Of a stretch of DNA of 61,198 nt, positions 51,303-58,525 are shown in pieces. This DNA is from JACVRM01 sp046262315 (GTDB lineage Bacteria; Actinomycetota; Thermoleophilia; Gaiellales; Gaiellaceae). Position 1 is the stretch's first letter. Every line of letters starts with the position of its first letter. The notes under the pieces were generated by a model, which saw nothing but the letters and a program-made list of their open reading frames with translations, did no database searches and had not been told where the DNA came from. The stretch spans positions 1-61,198 of the forward strand of contig JBHEMZ010000118.1 of NCBI GenBank assembly GCA_046262315.1. Direction: 5' to 3'. Position numbers and translations under genes: made by a program.

Positions 51303-51896
51303 CTAGCTGTCGCTATCACCGGCGGCATCGGCGCCGGCAAGAGCGAGGCGTTGCGTGCGTTCGCTCGCCACGGTGCGGCCACGGTCGCGAGCGACGAGAT
51401 CGTCCACCATCTGCTGCGCACGGACAACGCCGTACGTCGCGCGCTCGTCGAGCGGCTCGGGACGAAGATCCTCGCCCCGACCGGCGAAATCGACCGGGGC
51501 AACGTCGCCGACATCGTCTTCCGCGACCGCACGCAGCTGGAGTGGCTCGAGGCGCTGCTGCATCCGCTCGTCTCCCAGGAGTACCTCCAGTGGCGCGAGC
51601 AGCTCGGCGACCTGCCGAACCCGCCGGAGGTCTGCGTGACGGAGGTGCCGCTCCTCTATGAGGCCGGGGCGGAAGGCCAGTTCGACGCCGTCGTGGCCCT
51701 GACTGCCTCACCGAGGCTCCGCGCACGCCGAGGTCGGCCGGTGCCGGAGGACCGCGCCTCCCGACAGCTTCCCGACGCTGAGAAGCTTGAACGCGCGGAT
51801 TTCGGCTACGTGAATAACGGCTCCCTGGAGGATCTCGAGGCGTTCGTGGCGGACGTGATGTCGAAACTGCGCCAACGAGACAGCAGAAAGATTTGA
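51303..51896 (+). CDS. coaE: Dephospho-CoA kinase (start codon unclear)
   Basis: About 197 residues. It phosphorylates dephospho-CoA in the last step of CoA synthesis. The P-loop AITGGIGAGKSEAL is at the very start, ASDEIVHHLL near residue 32 and VPLLYEAGAEGQFDAVV near 115 follow, and the family's conserved end (LPDAEKLERADFGYVNNGSLEDLEAFV) is intact. No ATG, GTG or TTG precedes the P-loop in frame after the rpsA stop; the codons read CTA GCT GTC GCT ATC. The TTG at 51351 would remove the P-loop. A non-canonical start, a start inside rpsA or a base error must explain it. polA-rpsA-coaE is a known actinobacterial order. Confidence 0.85.
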   Translation, partial: LAVAITGGIGAGKSEALRAFARHGAATVASDEIVHHLLRTDNAVRRALVERLGTKILAPTGEIDRGNVADIVFRDRTQLEWLEALLHPLVSQEYLQWREQLGDLPNPPEVCVTEVPLLYEAGAEGQFDAVVALTASPRLRARRGRPVPEDRASRQLPDAEKLERADFGYVNNGSLEDLEAFVADVMSKLRQRDSRKI

Positions 51897-51922
51897 CAGC
51901 GACATCGAAATGATGTCATAGT
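51893..51922 (+). promoter_or_regulatory. Promoter with internal palindromic operator for the RHH-DUF4097 operon
   Basis: TTGACA (51893-51898) and CATAGT (51917-51922) are 18 nt apart, and the GTG of the first RHH gene is 6 nt below. The spacer holds an inverted repeat, GACATC (51901-51906), GAAAT and GATGTC (51912-51917), whose right arm abuts the -10. Such placement would let a dimeric repressor block polymerase, and the adjacent RHH proteins are obvious candidates. The -35 overlaps the coaE stop codon. Confidence 0.55.
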
Positions 51923-51928
51923 GCCGTC

Positions 51929-52378
51929 GTGCAGCTGTCGCAGTTCATCGAAGCGCTCCGTTCCGACCTGACCGCGGTCGCGGCCGTCGGCGACGAGCGC
52001 ACCGCGCAGGCGGCCGAGCGGATCAGTGTCGTCCTGGAGGGATCGCTCGCACTCAGGCTGGTGGACGCCTTTTCCGCGGCCGCCGTCGAGCTGAACGCCC
52101 AGATCCCGAACGGCCACGTCGAGGTGCGTCTGGCCGGCCGCGACCCTCAACTCGTCTTCGTGGAGGAAGACGCGCGCGCAGCGGACGCACCGACCGAGGA
52201 CGGCGCCACGGCGCGCATCACGCTGCGTCTGTCGGAATCGCTGAAGGATCAGGTCGAGGTCGCCGCGGCGGCCGCGGGCGTCTCCGTGAACACATGGATC
52301 GTCCGGGCGCTGGCCCGCACCGTCACGCAGCCGGCGCGCCGCTCGCGCAACCGGCTGACCGGCTTCGCAGAGAGCTGA
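51929..52378 (+). CDS. Ribbon-helix-helix (HicB/Arc-like) regulator with N-terminal domain
   Basis: A 149-residue protein. Residues ~1-95 are an acidic helical domain without a name I recognise (VQLSQFIEALRSDLTAVAAV, then RISVVLEGSLALRLVDAF). Residues ~100-135 form a ribbon-helix-helix: strand ARITLRLS, then ESLKDQVEVAAAAAGVSV and NTWIVRALARTV. RHH proteins bind DNA as dimers. The GTG sits 6 nt below the CATAGT element, and the promoter contains a palindrome, pointing to autoregulation. The stop is 16 bp before the second RHH gene. Confidence 0.75.
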   Translation: MQLSQFIEALRSDLTAVAAVGDERTAQAAERISVVLEGSLALRLVDAFSAAAVELNAQIPNGHVEVRLAGRDPQLVFVEEDARAADAPTEDGATARITLRLSESLKDQVEVAAAAAGVSVNTWIVRALARTVTQPARRSRNRLTGFAES

Positions 52379-52394
52379 AGAGAAGGAGGAACAC

Positions 52395-52616
52395 ATGGCT
52401 ACGTTCGTACCACTGCTGTTCGGGCACGCGGTGCTGGAAGACCGGTCGCGGGGGCGCCGCCCACCGGCGCCCGCCGCGGACACGACGGATCTGCGCGTCC
52501 GCGTCCCGGTCGAGCTGAAGCGCGGCGTCGAGGCGGCCGCCGCCCGCGCCGGCGTGCCGGCCGATCTCTGGCTGGTCGACACCCTCGGGCGGAGCGTCGG
52601 CTCCGCCCGGGCCTAG
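52395..52616 (+). CDS. Small ribbon-helix-helix protein
   Basis: A 73-residue protein; its second half (about 30-70: DLRVRVPVELKRGVEAAAAR, then AGVPADLWLVDTLGRSV) matches the RHH part of the preceding gene, so it is a short paralogue. The first 25 residues are unrelated and proline-rich. AGGAGG 5-10 nt above the ATG is a strong Shine-Dalgarno. It may form heterodimers with the larger RHH protein. It lies 8 bp upstream of the DUF4097 gene. Confidence 0.75.
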   Translation: MATFVPLLFGHAVLEDRSRGRRPPAPAADTTDLRVRVPVELKRGVEAAAARAGVPADLWLVDTLGRSVGSARA

Positions 52617-52624
52617 GGGCCGGC

Positions 52625-53506
52625 ATGCAGACCTTCCAGACGCCGGGGCCGCTGAAGCTGCGCCTGCGTGTCCCCGCCGGCGAGGTCGAGTTGGTCACGC
52701 TTGACGGCAGCGAGACCAGCGTGGACATCGAGCCCCTGCGGCACGACGAGGCGACCGAGGCCGCCGTCGCTGAGGCACGCGTTGAGCTGCGCGAGCGCGG
52801 TGGCGGCGCCGGCGAGCTGGTCGTCGAGATCCTGGAGCAGGGGGTCGGCGGGCGCTTTGGTTTTCTCTTCGGACGCAGCCCGCAGGTGCGCGTCCGCATC
52901 TCCTGCCCGCACGGGGCCGATCTCGAGCTGAAATCGAAGTCGGCCGACCTCGAGGCGCGCGGCCGCTACGGCCAGGTCGACGTGGAGACGACGTCGGGAG
53001 ACGTCGCCTGCGGCGACGTGGAGGGCGCGGTTCGCATCCACTGCGTGAGCGGCGACGCCCGTTTCGGGCGCGTGCAGGGTGCAGCGGAGGTCAATTCGGT
53101 CTCCGGCGACGTCCACGGTGAGCAGACCATCGGCGAGGCGACGCTGAACTCGGTCTCCGGCGACGTGAGGCTGCGCGAGGCCGGTGGCTCTGTCAGCGTG
53201 AACACCGTCTCGGGCGATCAGACCCTCGAGGCTGTCCAGCAGGGAACGGTGACGGCGCACTCGGTCTCGGGCGACGTCAGTATCGCCATCCGGCGAGGAT
53301 CGCGCGTCTGGATCGACGCCAACTCGCGCTCGGGTGACGTGACGTCCGAGCTCGACGTCCAGGACGCCCGCCCCGAGGGGGAAAGCCCCACAGTCGAGTT
53401 GCGCGTCCAGACGCTGAGCGGCGACATCGCCATCACGCGGGCGCTCGGGCCGCCTGATCGCGGGCCTGCTGAGACGGCACCGGCCGCGGGCGAGCTCGAG
53501 CGCTAA
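52625..53506 (+). CDS. DUF4097 beta-solenoid protein
   Basis: A 293-residue protein. After ~85 residues of a mixed N-terminal part (including an FGFLFGRSP insert), a repeated SGD motif occurs eight times at about 17-25-residue spacing (TTSGDVAC, CVSGDARF, SVSGDVHG, SVSGDVRL, TVSGDQTL, SVSGDVSI, SRSGDVTS, TLSGDIAI), which predicts a right-handed parallel beta-helix. No signal peptide is visible, so it may be cytosolic. DUF4097 is sometimes called a putative adhesin; pairing with RHH regulators suggests a regulated cytoplasmic role instead. MFS gene follows after 35 bp. Confidence 0.8.
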   Translation: MQTFQTPGPLKLRLRVPAGEVELVTLDGSETSVDIEPLRHDEATEAAVAEARVELRERGGGAGELVVEILEQGVGGRFGFLFGRSPQVRVRISCPHGADLELKSKSADLEARGRYGQVDVETTSGDVACGDVEGAVRIHCVSGDARFGRVQGAAEVNSVSGDVHGEQTIGEATLNSVSGDVRLREAGGSVSVNTVSGDQTLEAVQQGTVTAHSVSGDVSIAIRRGSRVWIDANSRSGDVTSELDVQDARPEGESPTVELRVQTLSGDIAITRALGPPDRGPAETAPAAGELER

Positions 53507-53541
53507 CCGGCAGCCGACACCGCGGCACAGAGAGGAGGGAG

Positions 53542-54810
53542 ATGAGCGCGATCGCGCAGGCGATCAGGCGTCCGCACGGCCTCTGGCGGCACGCCGACTT
53601 CATGCGCCTCTGGGCCGGGCAGACGATCTCGGTCTTCGGTGACCAGGTCACGATGCTCGCGCTGCCGCTCACCGGCGTGCTCGTGCTCGACGCGTCTGCG
53701 GCCGAGATGGGCGTGCTCACGGCGGCCGGGTGGTTGCCGCACCTGGTGCTCTCGCTCGGGGCCGGCGTCTGGATCGACCGCCGGGAGGGTCGGCGTGACC
53801 TGATGATCGGCGCCGACGTGACGCGCGCGCTCGTCGTCGCGACGGTGCCGCTCGCCTACGTGCTCGACGCGCTGACGATGGGCCAGCTGTACGCGGTCGC
53901 GCTCGCGGTCGGCGCGCTCACGGTCGTCTTCGACCTCGCCTACTCGTCGTACTTCGTGGTCGTCGTCCCGCGCGCGAGCCTCGTGGACGCGCAGAGCAAG
54001 CTGATGACGACCCGTTCGGCCTCGTACGTCGCCGGCCCTTCCCTCGGCGGTGTGCTCGTGCAGGTCCTTACGGCCCCCGTCGCGCTGCTAGCCGACGCGG
54101 TGTCCTTTCTCGCCTCGGCCGCGTTTCTGAGCAGGCTGCAGACCCTTGAGCCCGCTCCCGACGCGAGCGCCCCCGAGCCGCTGCGGACCCGGCTCGCCGG
54201 CGGCGCGCGCTTCCTGCTCGCGCATCCGGTTTTGCGCGCGGGGCTGGCGACCGCGACGACGCTGAATTTCTTCAACTTCGTGTTCCACGCCGTCGTTCTG
54301 CTCTTCCTGGCGAACGAGCTCGGGCTCTCCGCGGGGCTCATCGGCGCGGTCTTCTCGGCGGGCGCAGTCGGAGCGCTCGTGGGCGCGGTGATCGCGGCAC
54401 GGGTCGGCCGCCGGATCGGCTACGGACCGACGGTCGTGCTGGCCTCGGTCGTGTTTCCCGCGCCGCTCGTGCTCTTCGCGTTCGCCGGCGGCCCGCAGCC
54501 GCTCGTCATCGCGCTGCTCTTCGCGGGGGAGTTCTTGTCGAGCGTCGGCGTGATGCTCTTCGACGTCAACTCGAACAGCATCCAGGCGTTGCTGACGCCG
54601 CATCGCGTCCGCGCGCGCGCCGTCGGCTTCCACCGCACGATCAACTACGGGGTGCGCCCGGTCGGCGCGCTGGTCGGCGGCCTTCTCGGCGAGTTGATCG
54701 GCCTGCGTCTGACGGTGTTCGTCGGCGCCGCCGGCGCGATCCTCGCCGTCTTCTTCGCGTTCTTCTCACCGCTTCGCACCCTGCGAGAGCTCCCCGAAGA
54801 GGCCGACTGA
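53542..54810 (+). CDS. MFS transporter (enterobactin-exporter-like MFS_3)
   Basis: A 422-residue membrane protein with 12 predicted helices. FMRLWAGQTISVFGDQVTMLALP near residue 20 is the classic MFS_3 first helix, followed by GAGVWIDRREGRRDLMIGADVTRAL between helices 2 and 3. These proteins export drugs, siderophores or sugars; substrate unknown. AGGAGGGAG directly precedes the ATG as a strong Shine-Dalgarno. It begins 35 bp after DUF4097 and overlaps the next MFS gene by 1 nt (TGATG). Confidence 0.85.
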   Translation: MSAIAQAIRRPHGLWRHADFMRLWAGQTISVFGDQVTMLALPLTGVLVLDASAAEMGVLTAAGWLPHLVLSLGAGVWIDRREGRRDLMIGADVTRALVVATVPLAYVLDALTMGQLYAVALAVGALTVVFDLAYSSYFVVVVPRASLVDAQSKLMTTRSASYVAGPSLGGVLVQVLTAPVALLADAVSFLASAAFLSRLQTLEPAPDASAPEPLRTRLAGGARFLLAHPVLRAGLATATTLNFFNFVFHAVVLLFLANELGLSAGLIGAVFSAGAVGALVGAVIAARVGRRIGYGPTVVLASVVFPAPLVLFAFAGGPQPLVIALLFAGEFLSSVGVMLFDVNSNSIQALLTPHRVRARAVGFHRTINYGVRPVGALVGGLLGELIGLRLTVFVGAAGAILAVFFAFFSPLRTLRELPEEAD

Positions 54811-55925
54811 TGTTGCGGGACCGCCGTGTCGTAGCGCTGCTCGCCGCCGAGGTCGTCTCGACGGCCGGCTCGCAGATGACGTGGCTCGCCCTGCCCTGGT
54901 TCGTGCTCGTGACCACAGGCTCGGCGACGCGCATGAGCATCGTCGTCGGGGCAGAGCTGATCGGGCTCGGCGTGCTCGCGCTGCCGGGCGGGAAGCTGCT
55001 GCGGCGCTACGGCGCGAGGCGGACGATGCTGGCGTGCGACGGCGCCCGCGGCGTGCTCATGGTGGGCGTGCCGCTGCTGCACTGGGCCGGCGCTCTGTCG
55101 TTCGGCGTGCTGGTCGCGCTCGTCGCCCTGCTCGGCGCGCTCAGCGCTCCCTACTTCGCGGCCCAGAAGAGCATCGTGCCCGAGCTGCTCGGCGAGGACG
55201 AGGCGCTGATCGGGCGCGCGAGCGCGCTCTTCCAGGGCGCGACGCGCGCGACCATGCTGCTCGGGCCGCTCGCAGCCGGCGTCTTGATCGCGACGCTGTC
55301 CGCCCCGGCCGTGCTGGTCGCCGACGCGGCGACGTATGGCCTCGCCGTGCTGCTCGTCTGGGCGTTCGTGCCGCGGCGCCCGCCGCTCGTCGAGGAGGAC
55401 GGCGCCGGGGGTGTGTCCGAGGGCATCCGTTTCCTGCTCCGCGACCGCCTGCTGCGGGTCTGGACTCCCGTCTTCTCGCTGGGGGATGCCGCGTGGACGG
55501 CCTTCTTCGTGAACGTTCCGGTGCTCGTGGTGACCAGGTTCGACGCCGACCCGCGCGTTGCGGGCTGGCTGTTCGCATCCTTCGGGGTCGGCGCTCTCGC
55601 CGGCAACGTGATTGTGTATCGCGTGTTGCTCGAGCGCGTTCAGGGCCTCGCTCTCATCGCGGCATGCGTGCTCGGCCAGGCGTTGCCGCTCTGGCTCCTG
55701 ACCGGAGACTTTTCGGCGCTCGTGTACTCGGCGGCGCTGGCGGCGTCCGGCGTGGCGAACGGGCTCGTCAACCCGAGCATCCACGCGTTGATGACACTAC
55801 GGGTGCCGCCTGTGCTGCGCGCGAGCGTGATGACGACCGCCATGGTCGTCTTCACCGTCGCGCAGCCGCTCGGTGTCTTCGCGGCGGGCCCCGTGCCGCT
55901 CGCCGCCCTAAGGGAGACTGCGTGA
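54810..55925 (+). CDS. MFS transporter, C-terminally short paralogue
   Basis: A 371-residue MFS protein homologous to the next gene: both share SxMTWLALPWFVLVTTGSxTRM near residue 22 and an ALxAPYFAAQK segment. It ends FAAGPVPLAALRETA, where the paralogue continues AAGPLIEALGPQRFFLVIAAG, so the last one or two helices are missing. The coding part otherwise looks intact. The stop overlaps the next GTG as GTGA. It may be non-functional, or rely on its partner. Confidence 0.75.
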   Translation: MLRDRRVVALLAAEVVSTAGSQMTWLALPWFVLVTTGSATRMSIVVGAELIGLGVLALPGGKLLRRYGARRTMLACDGARGVLMVGVPLLHWAGALSFGVLVALVALLGALSAPYFAAQKSIVPELLGEDEALIGRASALFQGATRATMLLGPLAAGVLIATLSAPAVLVADAATYGLAVLLVWAFVPRRPPLVEEDGAGGVSEGIRFLLRDRLLRVWTPVFSLGDAAWTAFFVNVPVLVVTRFDADPRVAGWLFASFGVGALAGNVIVYRVLLERVQGLALIAACVLGQALPLWLLTGDFSALVYSAALAASGVANGLVNPSIHALMTLRVPPVLRASVMTTAMVVFTVAQPLGVFAAGPVPLAALRETA

Positions 55926-57205
55926 ACGGACGCTCCATGCTCCGCGACTGTCGCCTCGTCGGGCTGCTGACCGCAGAGATCGTCTCGGGGCTGGGCTCCT
56001 GGATGACCTTCCTCGCACTGCCGTGGTTCGTGCTCGTCACGACGGGCTCGCCCACGCGCATGGGGATCGTGCTCGCGGCGGAGCTCGTACCGATCGCCGT
56101 GCTCGGGATTCCGAGCGGAACGGTCGTGGCGAGGCTTGGGGCACGCATGACGATGCTGGTCTGCGACCTCGCGCGCGCCCCGTTGGTCGCGGCTGTGCCC
56201 CTGTTGCACGAGGCCGGGCTACTCTCGTTTCCCCTGCTGGTGAGCCTGGTCGCGCTCACGGGCGTCTTCAGCGGTCCGTACTTTTCCGCGCAGCGGCTGA
56301 TCCTCCCGGAGCTCGTCGGCGAGGATGAGACGACCGTGGCGCGCGCTAACGCGGTCGTCGAAGGCGCCCAGCGCCTCAACCAGTTCCTCGGGCCGGCGAT
56401 CGCCGGAGTCCTCATCGCAGCGATCGGTGCGGCGAACGTGCTGTACCTCGATGCGGCCACGTTCCTCGTCTCCTTCGCGCTCGTCACCTTGTTCGTTCCG
56501 GCGGTGCGCGCGGCCGCGGCCGAACGCGACGGGGGCGACATGCTCGCCGGGCTGCGCTTCTTCGTCCACGACGCGGTGCTCGGACCGATGATCGTGGTGA
56601 TCGTGGTCTCCAACATGCTCGGGCAGGCGTTCGTCGCCGGCCTGCCGGTGCTCGCGTACGAGGAGTTCGACCGCAGCTCGCGCGTGGCCGGTGCCTTCTA
56701 TGCCGCTTCGGGGCTGGGCGCGGTGGCCGGCAGCGTGATCGCGTACCGCATCGTGACGCGCTTCCGTCCGCTGCGCCTTGCCGCCGTCTCCTCGGTTGCG
56801 GCGGCGCTGCCCAGGTGGCTGCTCTCGCTCGGGCTGCCGGCGCAGGGGGTCGTCGGTGCCGTCGCCGCGTCGTCGTTCTGGAATCCGATCGGGAACGCAC
56901 CGATGCTGGGCGTCATGACCATTCGCACTCCGCCTGAGCTCCGCGCGAAGGTGATGACGGCCGTGGTCACGTTCGTGGTGCTCGCCGGTCCGGTCGGCCT
57001 CGTGGCCGCCGGGCCGCTGATCGAAGCGCTCGGGCCACAGCGCTTCTTTCTCGTTATCGCTGCCGGCATGACGGCCGTCTCCGTCTACTTCGCCTTCGTC
57101 ACCCTGCGCGCCGAACGCGTCAGCCACGCGGCGCGGACCATGACGCCCGACGACGACGATGCGGGAGACTCCGCGGCGCCGCCCGACGTCTCAACGCCCT
57201 CGTGA
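55922..57205 (+). CDS. MFS transporter
   Basis: A 427-residue MFS_3-type transporter with about 12 helices: LVGLLTAEIVSGLGSWMTFL at the start and SGPYFSAQRLILPELVGEDE between helices 4 and 5. The C-terminal tail is acidic (TPDDDDAGDSAAPPDVSTPS). It is ~45% similar by eye to the preceding gene, pointing to tandem duplication. The GTG overlaps the preceding stop; the M29 gene begins 15 bp downstream. Substrate unknown. Confidence 0.83.
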   Translation: MNGRSMLRDCRLVGLLTAEIVSGLGSWMTFLALPWFVLVTTGSPTRMGIVLAAELVPIAVLGIPSGTVVARLGARMTMLVCDLARAPLVAAVPLLHEAGLLSFPLLVSLVALTGVFSGPYFSAQRLILPELVGEDETTVARANAVVEGAQRLNQFLGPAIAGVLIAAIGAANVLYLDAATFLVSFALVTLFVPAVRAAAAERDGGDMLAGLRFFVHDAVLGPMIVVIVVSNMLGQAFVAGLPVLAYEEFDRSSRVAGAFYAASGLGAVAGSVIAYRIVTRFRPLRLAAVSSVAAALPRWLLSLGLPAQGVVGAVAASSFWNPIGNAPMLGVMTIRTPPELRAKVMTAVVTFVVLAGPVGLVAAGPLIEALGPQRFFLVIAAGMTAVSVYFAFVTLRAERVSHAARTMTPDDDDAGDSAAPPDVSTPS

Positions 57206-57220
57206 AGGAGGAAACCCGAC

Positions 57221-58303
57221 ATGCGTGACCCACGCGTGGAGCAGTACGCCCGGATCATGGTCGAGACCTGCGTCGACGTGCAGCCGGGCTGGCAGGTGCT
57301 CGTCGGCGGCGGCTTCCTCGGCCGCCCGCTGATCGAGGAGATCACGAGGCAGGTGGCGCGCCGCGGTGCGTACGTGCTCCTGCGGATCGGCTTCGACGGC
57401 AGTCTCGCCGGGTCGCTGGGGTGGGCGCGCGAGGCACCGATGAAGCTGCTCGAGAGTCCGGCCCCGCTCGAGGCCAAGTTGCTCGAGGAGGTCGACGCGC
57501 TGATCGTCGTCGAGGCGCCGGAGAACACACGGAACATGAGCGCGCTTCCCCAGGAGCGCCTGAACGCGCTCCAGGCGGGCGTGCGACCGGCGATCGAGCG
57601 CGTCTTCCGCGGCGAGGTGCCGTGGGTCGGCGGCCAGTACCCGACCCCGGCGCTGGCGCAGGACGCCGGCATGGCGACCGAGGAGTTCGCCGACTTCCTC
57701 TACGGCGCCGTGCTGCTCGACTGGGATGCCGAGCGTGAGCGGATGCGGCGCTACGCCGAGCTCTTCGATGCGGCGGACGAGGTTCGGATCGCCGGCGGAG
57801 GCACAGACCTGCGACTCTCGATCGCCGGCAGGACGATGAGCATCGACGCGGGCGGCCGCAATCTGCCCGGCGGCGAGTTCTTCACCTCGCCGGTCGAGGA
57901 CTCGGCCAAGGGCACGATCGCCTTCACCGAGTTCCCCGCCGTCTACGCGGGCCGCGAGTGCCAGGGCATCCGCCTGCGCTTCGAGGACGGCCGCGTCGTG
58001 GAAGCCTCCGCCGAGGTGCACGAGGACTTCCTGATCTCGACTCTCGACGCCGACGACGGCGCCCGGCGGCTCGGCGAGCTCGGCATCGGCTGCAACCCCG
58101 GCATTACGCGCCATATGCGCAACACGCTCTTCGACGAGAAGATCGACGGCACGATCCACCTCGCGCTCGGTAACGGCATCCACGAGGTCGGCGGGCAGAA
58201 CGAAAGCTCGATCCACTGGGACATCGTCAAGGACCTGCGGAACGGTGGCCGCATCGAGCTCGACGGCGAGGTCGTGCAGGAGAACGGCGCCTGGACTCTT
58301 TGA
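57221..58303 (+). CDS. M29-family aminopeptidase
   Basis: A 360-residue metalloaminopeptidase of the thermophilic M29 (aminopeptidase T/S) family. EQYARIMVETCVDVQPGWQVLV is the standard N-terminus. The metal site residues occur in RNLPGGEFFTSPVED near residue 218, IAFTEFP near 240, and the C-terminal IHLALGNGIHEVGGQNESS-type region (EKIDGTIHLALGNG, then SSIHWDIVKDL), supplying the Glu, His and Asp ligands. It removes N-terminal residues from peptides in the cytoplasm. A strong GGAGG precedes the ATG. The gene may be co-transcribed with the MFS genes. Confidence 0.9.
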   Translation: MRDPRVEQYARIMVETCVDVQPGWQVLVGGGFLGRPLIEEITRQVARRGAYVLLRIGFDGSLAGSLGWAREAPMKLLESPAPLEAKLLEEVDALIVVEAPENTRNMSALPQERLNALQAGVRPAIERVFRGEVPWVGGQYPTPALAQDAGMATEEFADFLYGAVLLDWDAERERMRRYAELFDAADEVRIAGGGTDLRLSIAGRTMSIDAGGRNLPGGEFFTSPVEDSAKGTIAFTEFPAVYAGRECQGIRLRFEDGRVVEASAEVHEDFLISTLDADDGARRLGELGIGCNPGITRHMRNTLFDEKIDGTIHLALGNGIHEVGGQNESSIHWDIVKDLRNGGRIELDGEVVQENGAWTL

Positions 58304-58389
58304 CGGGCGTGTCACAGGGACTGTCCTGTAGCGGGCATGTCTCAGGGACAGTCCCTGTAACGGGTGTGTCACAGGGACAGTTTCTGTAA
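58304..58389. repeat. Three ~29-bp direct repeats with palindromic core
   Basis: Units start CGGGCGTGTCACAGGGACTG (58304-58331), CGGGCATGTCTCAGGGACAG (58332-58360) and CGGGTGTGTCACAGGGACAG (58361-58389). The middle one contains the perfect palindrome CAGGGACAGTCCCTG; the flanking ones carry one or two mismatches. They begin right after the M29 stop. Head-to-tail without unique spacers, so not CRISPR. Similar GTCACAGGGAC elements are common intergenic repeats in some bacteria, and a relict copy (CACAGGGGACAG) lies at 58425. Confidence 0.8.
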
Positions 58390-58442
58390 CGGGCGGCGCG
58401 CGCCCGCGACAACGTCTGGCGAGACACAGGGGACAGCCTTCG

Positions 58443-58467
58443 GATTAGTGGCTCTGAGCCACTAATC
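58443..58467. terminator. 25-bp perfect palindrome between convergent genes
   Basis: GATTAGTGGCTC (58443-58454), one T, GAGCCACTAATC (58456-58467). The 12-bp arms are exact reverse complements. Lying between the M29 gene and the converging AAA regulator, it may form a terminator on either strand, or act as a dimer-binding site. Confidence 0.55.
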
Positions 58468-58525
58468 GGCGGGCGGCGGGCGGCGGGCGGACGAGCACAC
58501 ACACTGCCCCAAGCGGGGACGATTC

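Noticed and set aside
58304..58389. CRISPR array
   Set aside because: Units are contiguous, diverged and have no unique spacers; no cas genes in the window.
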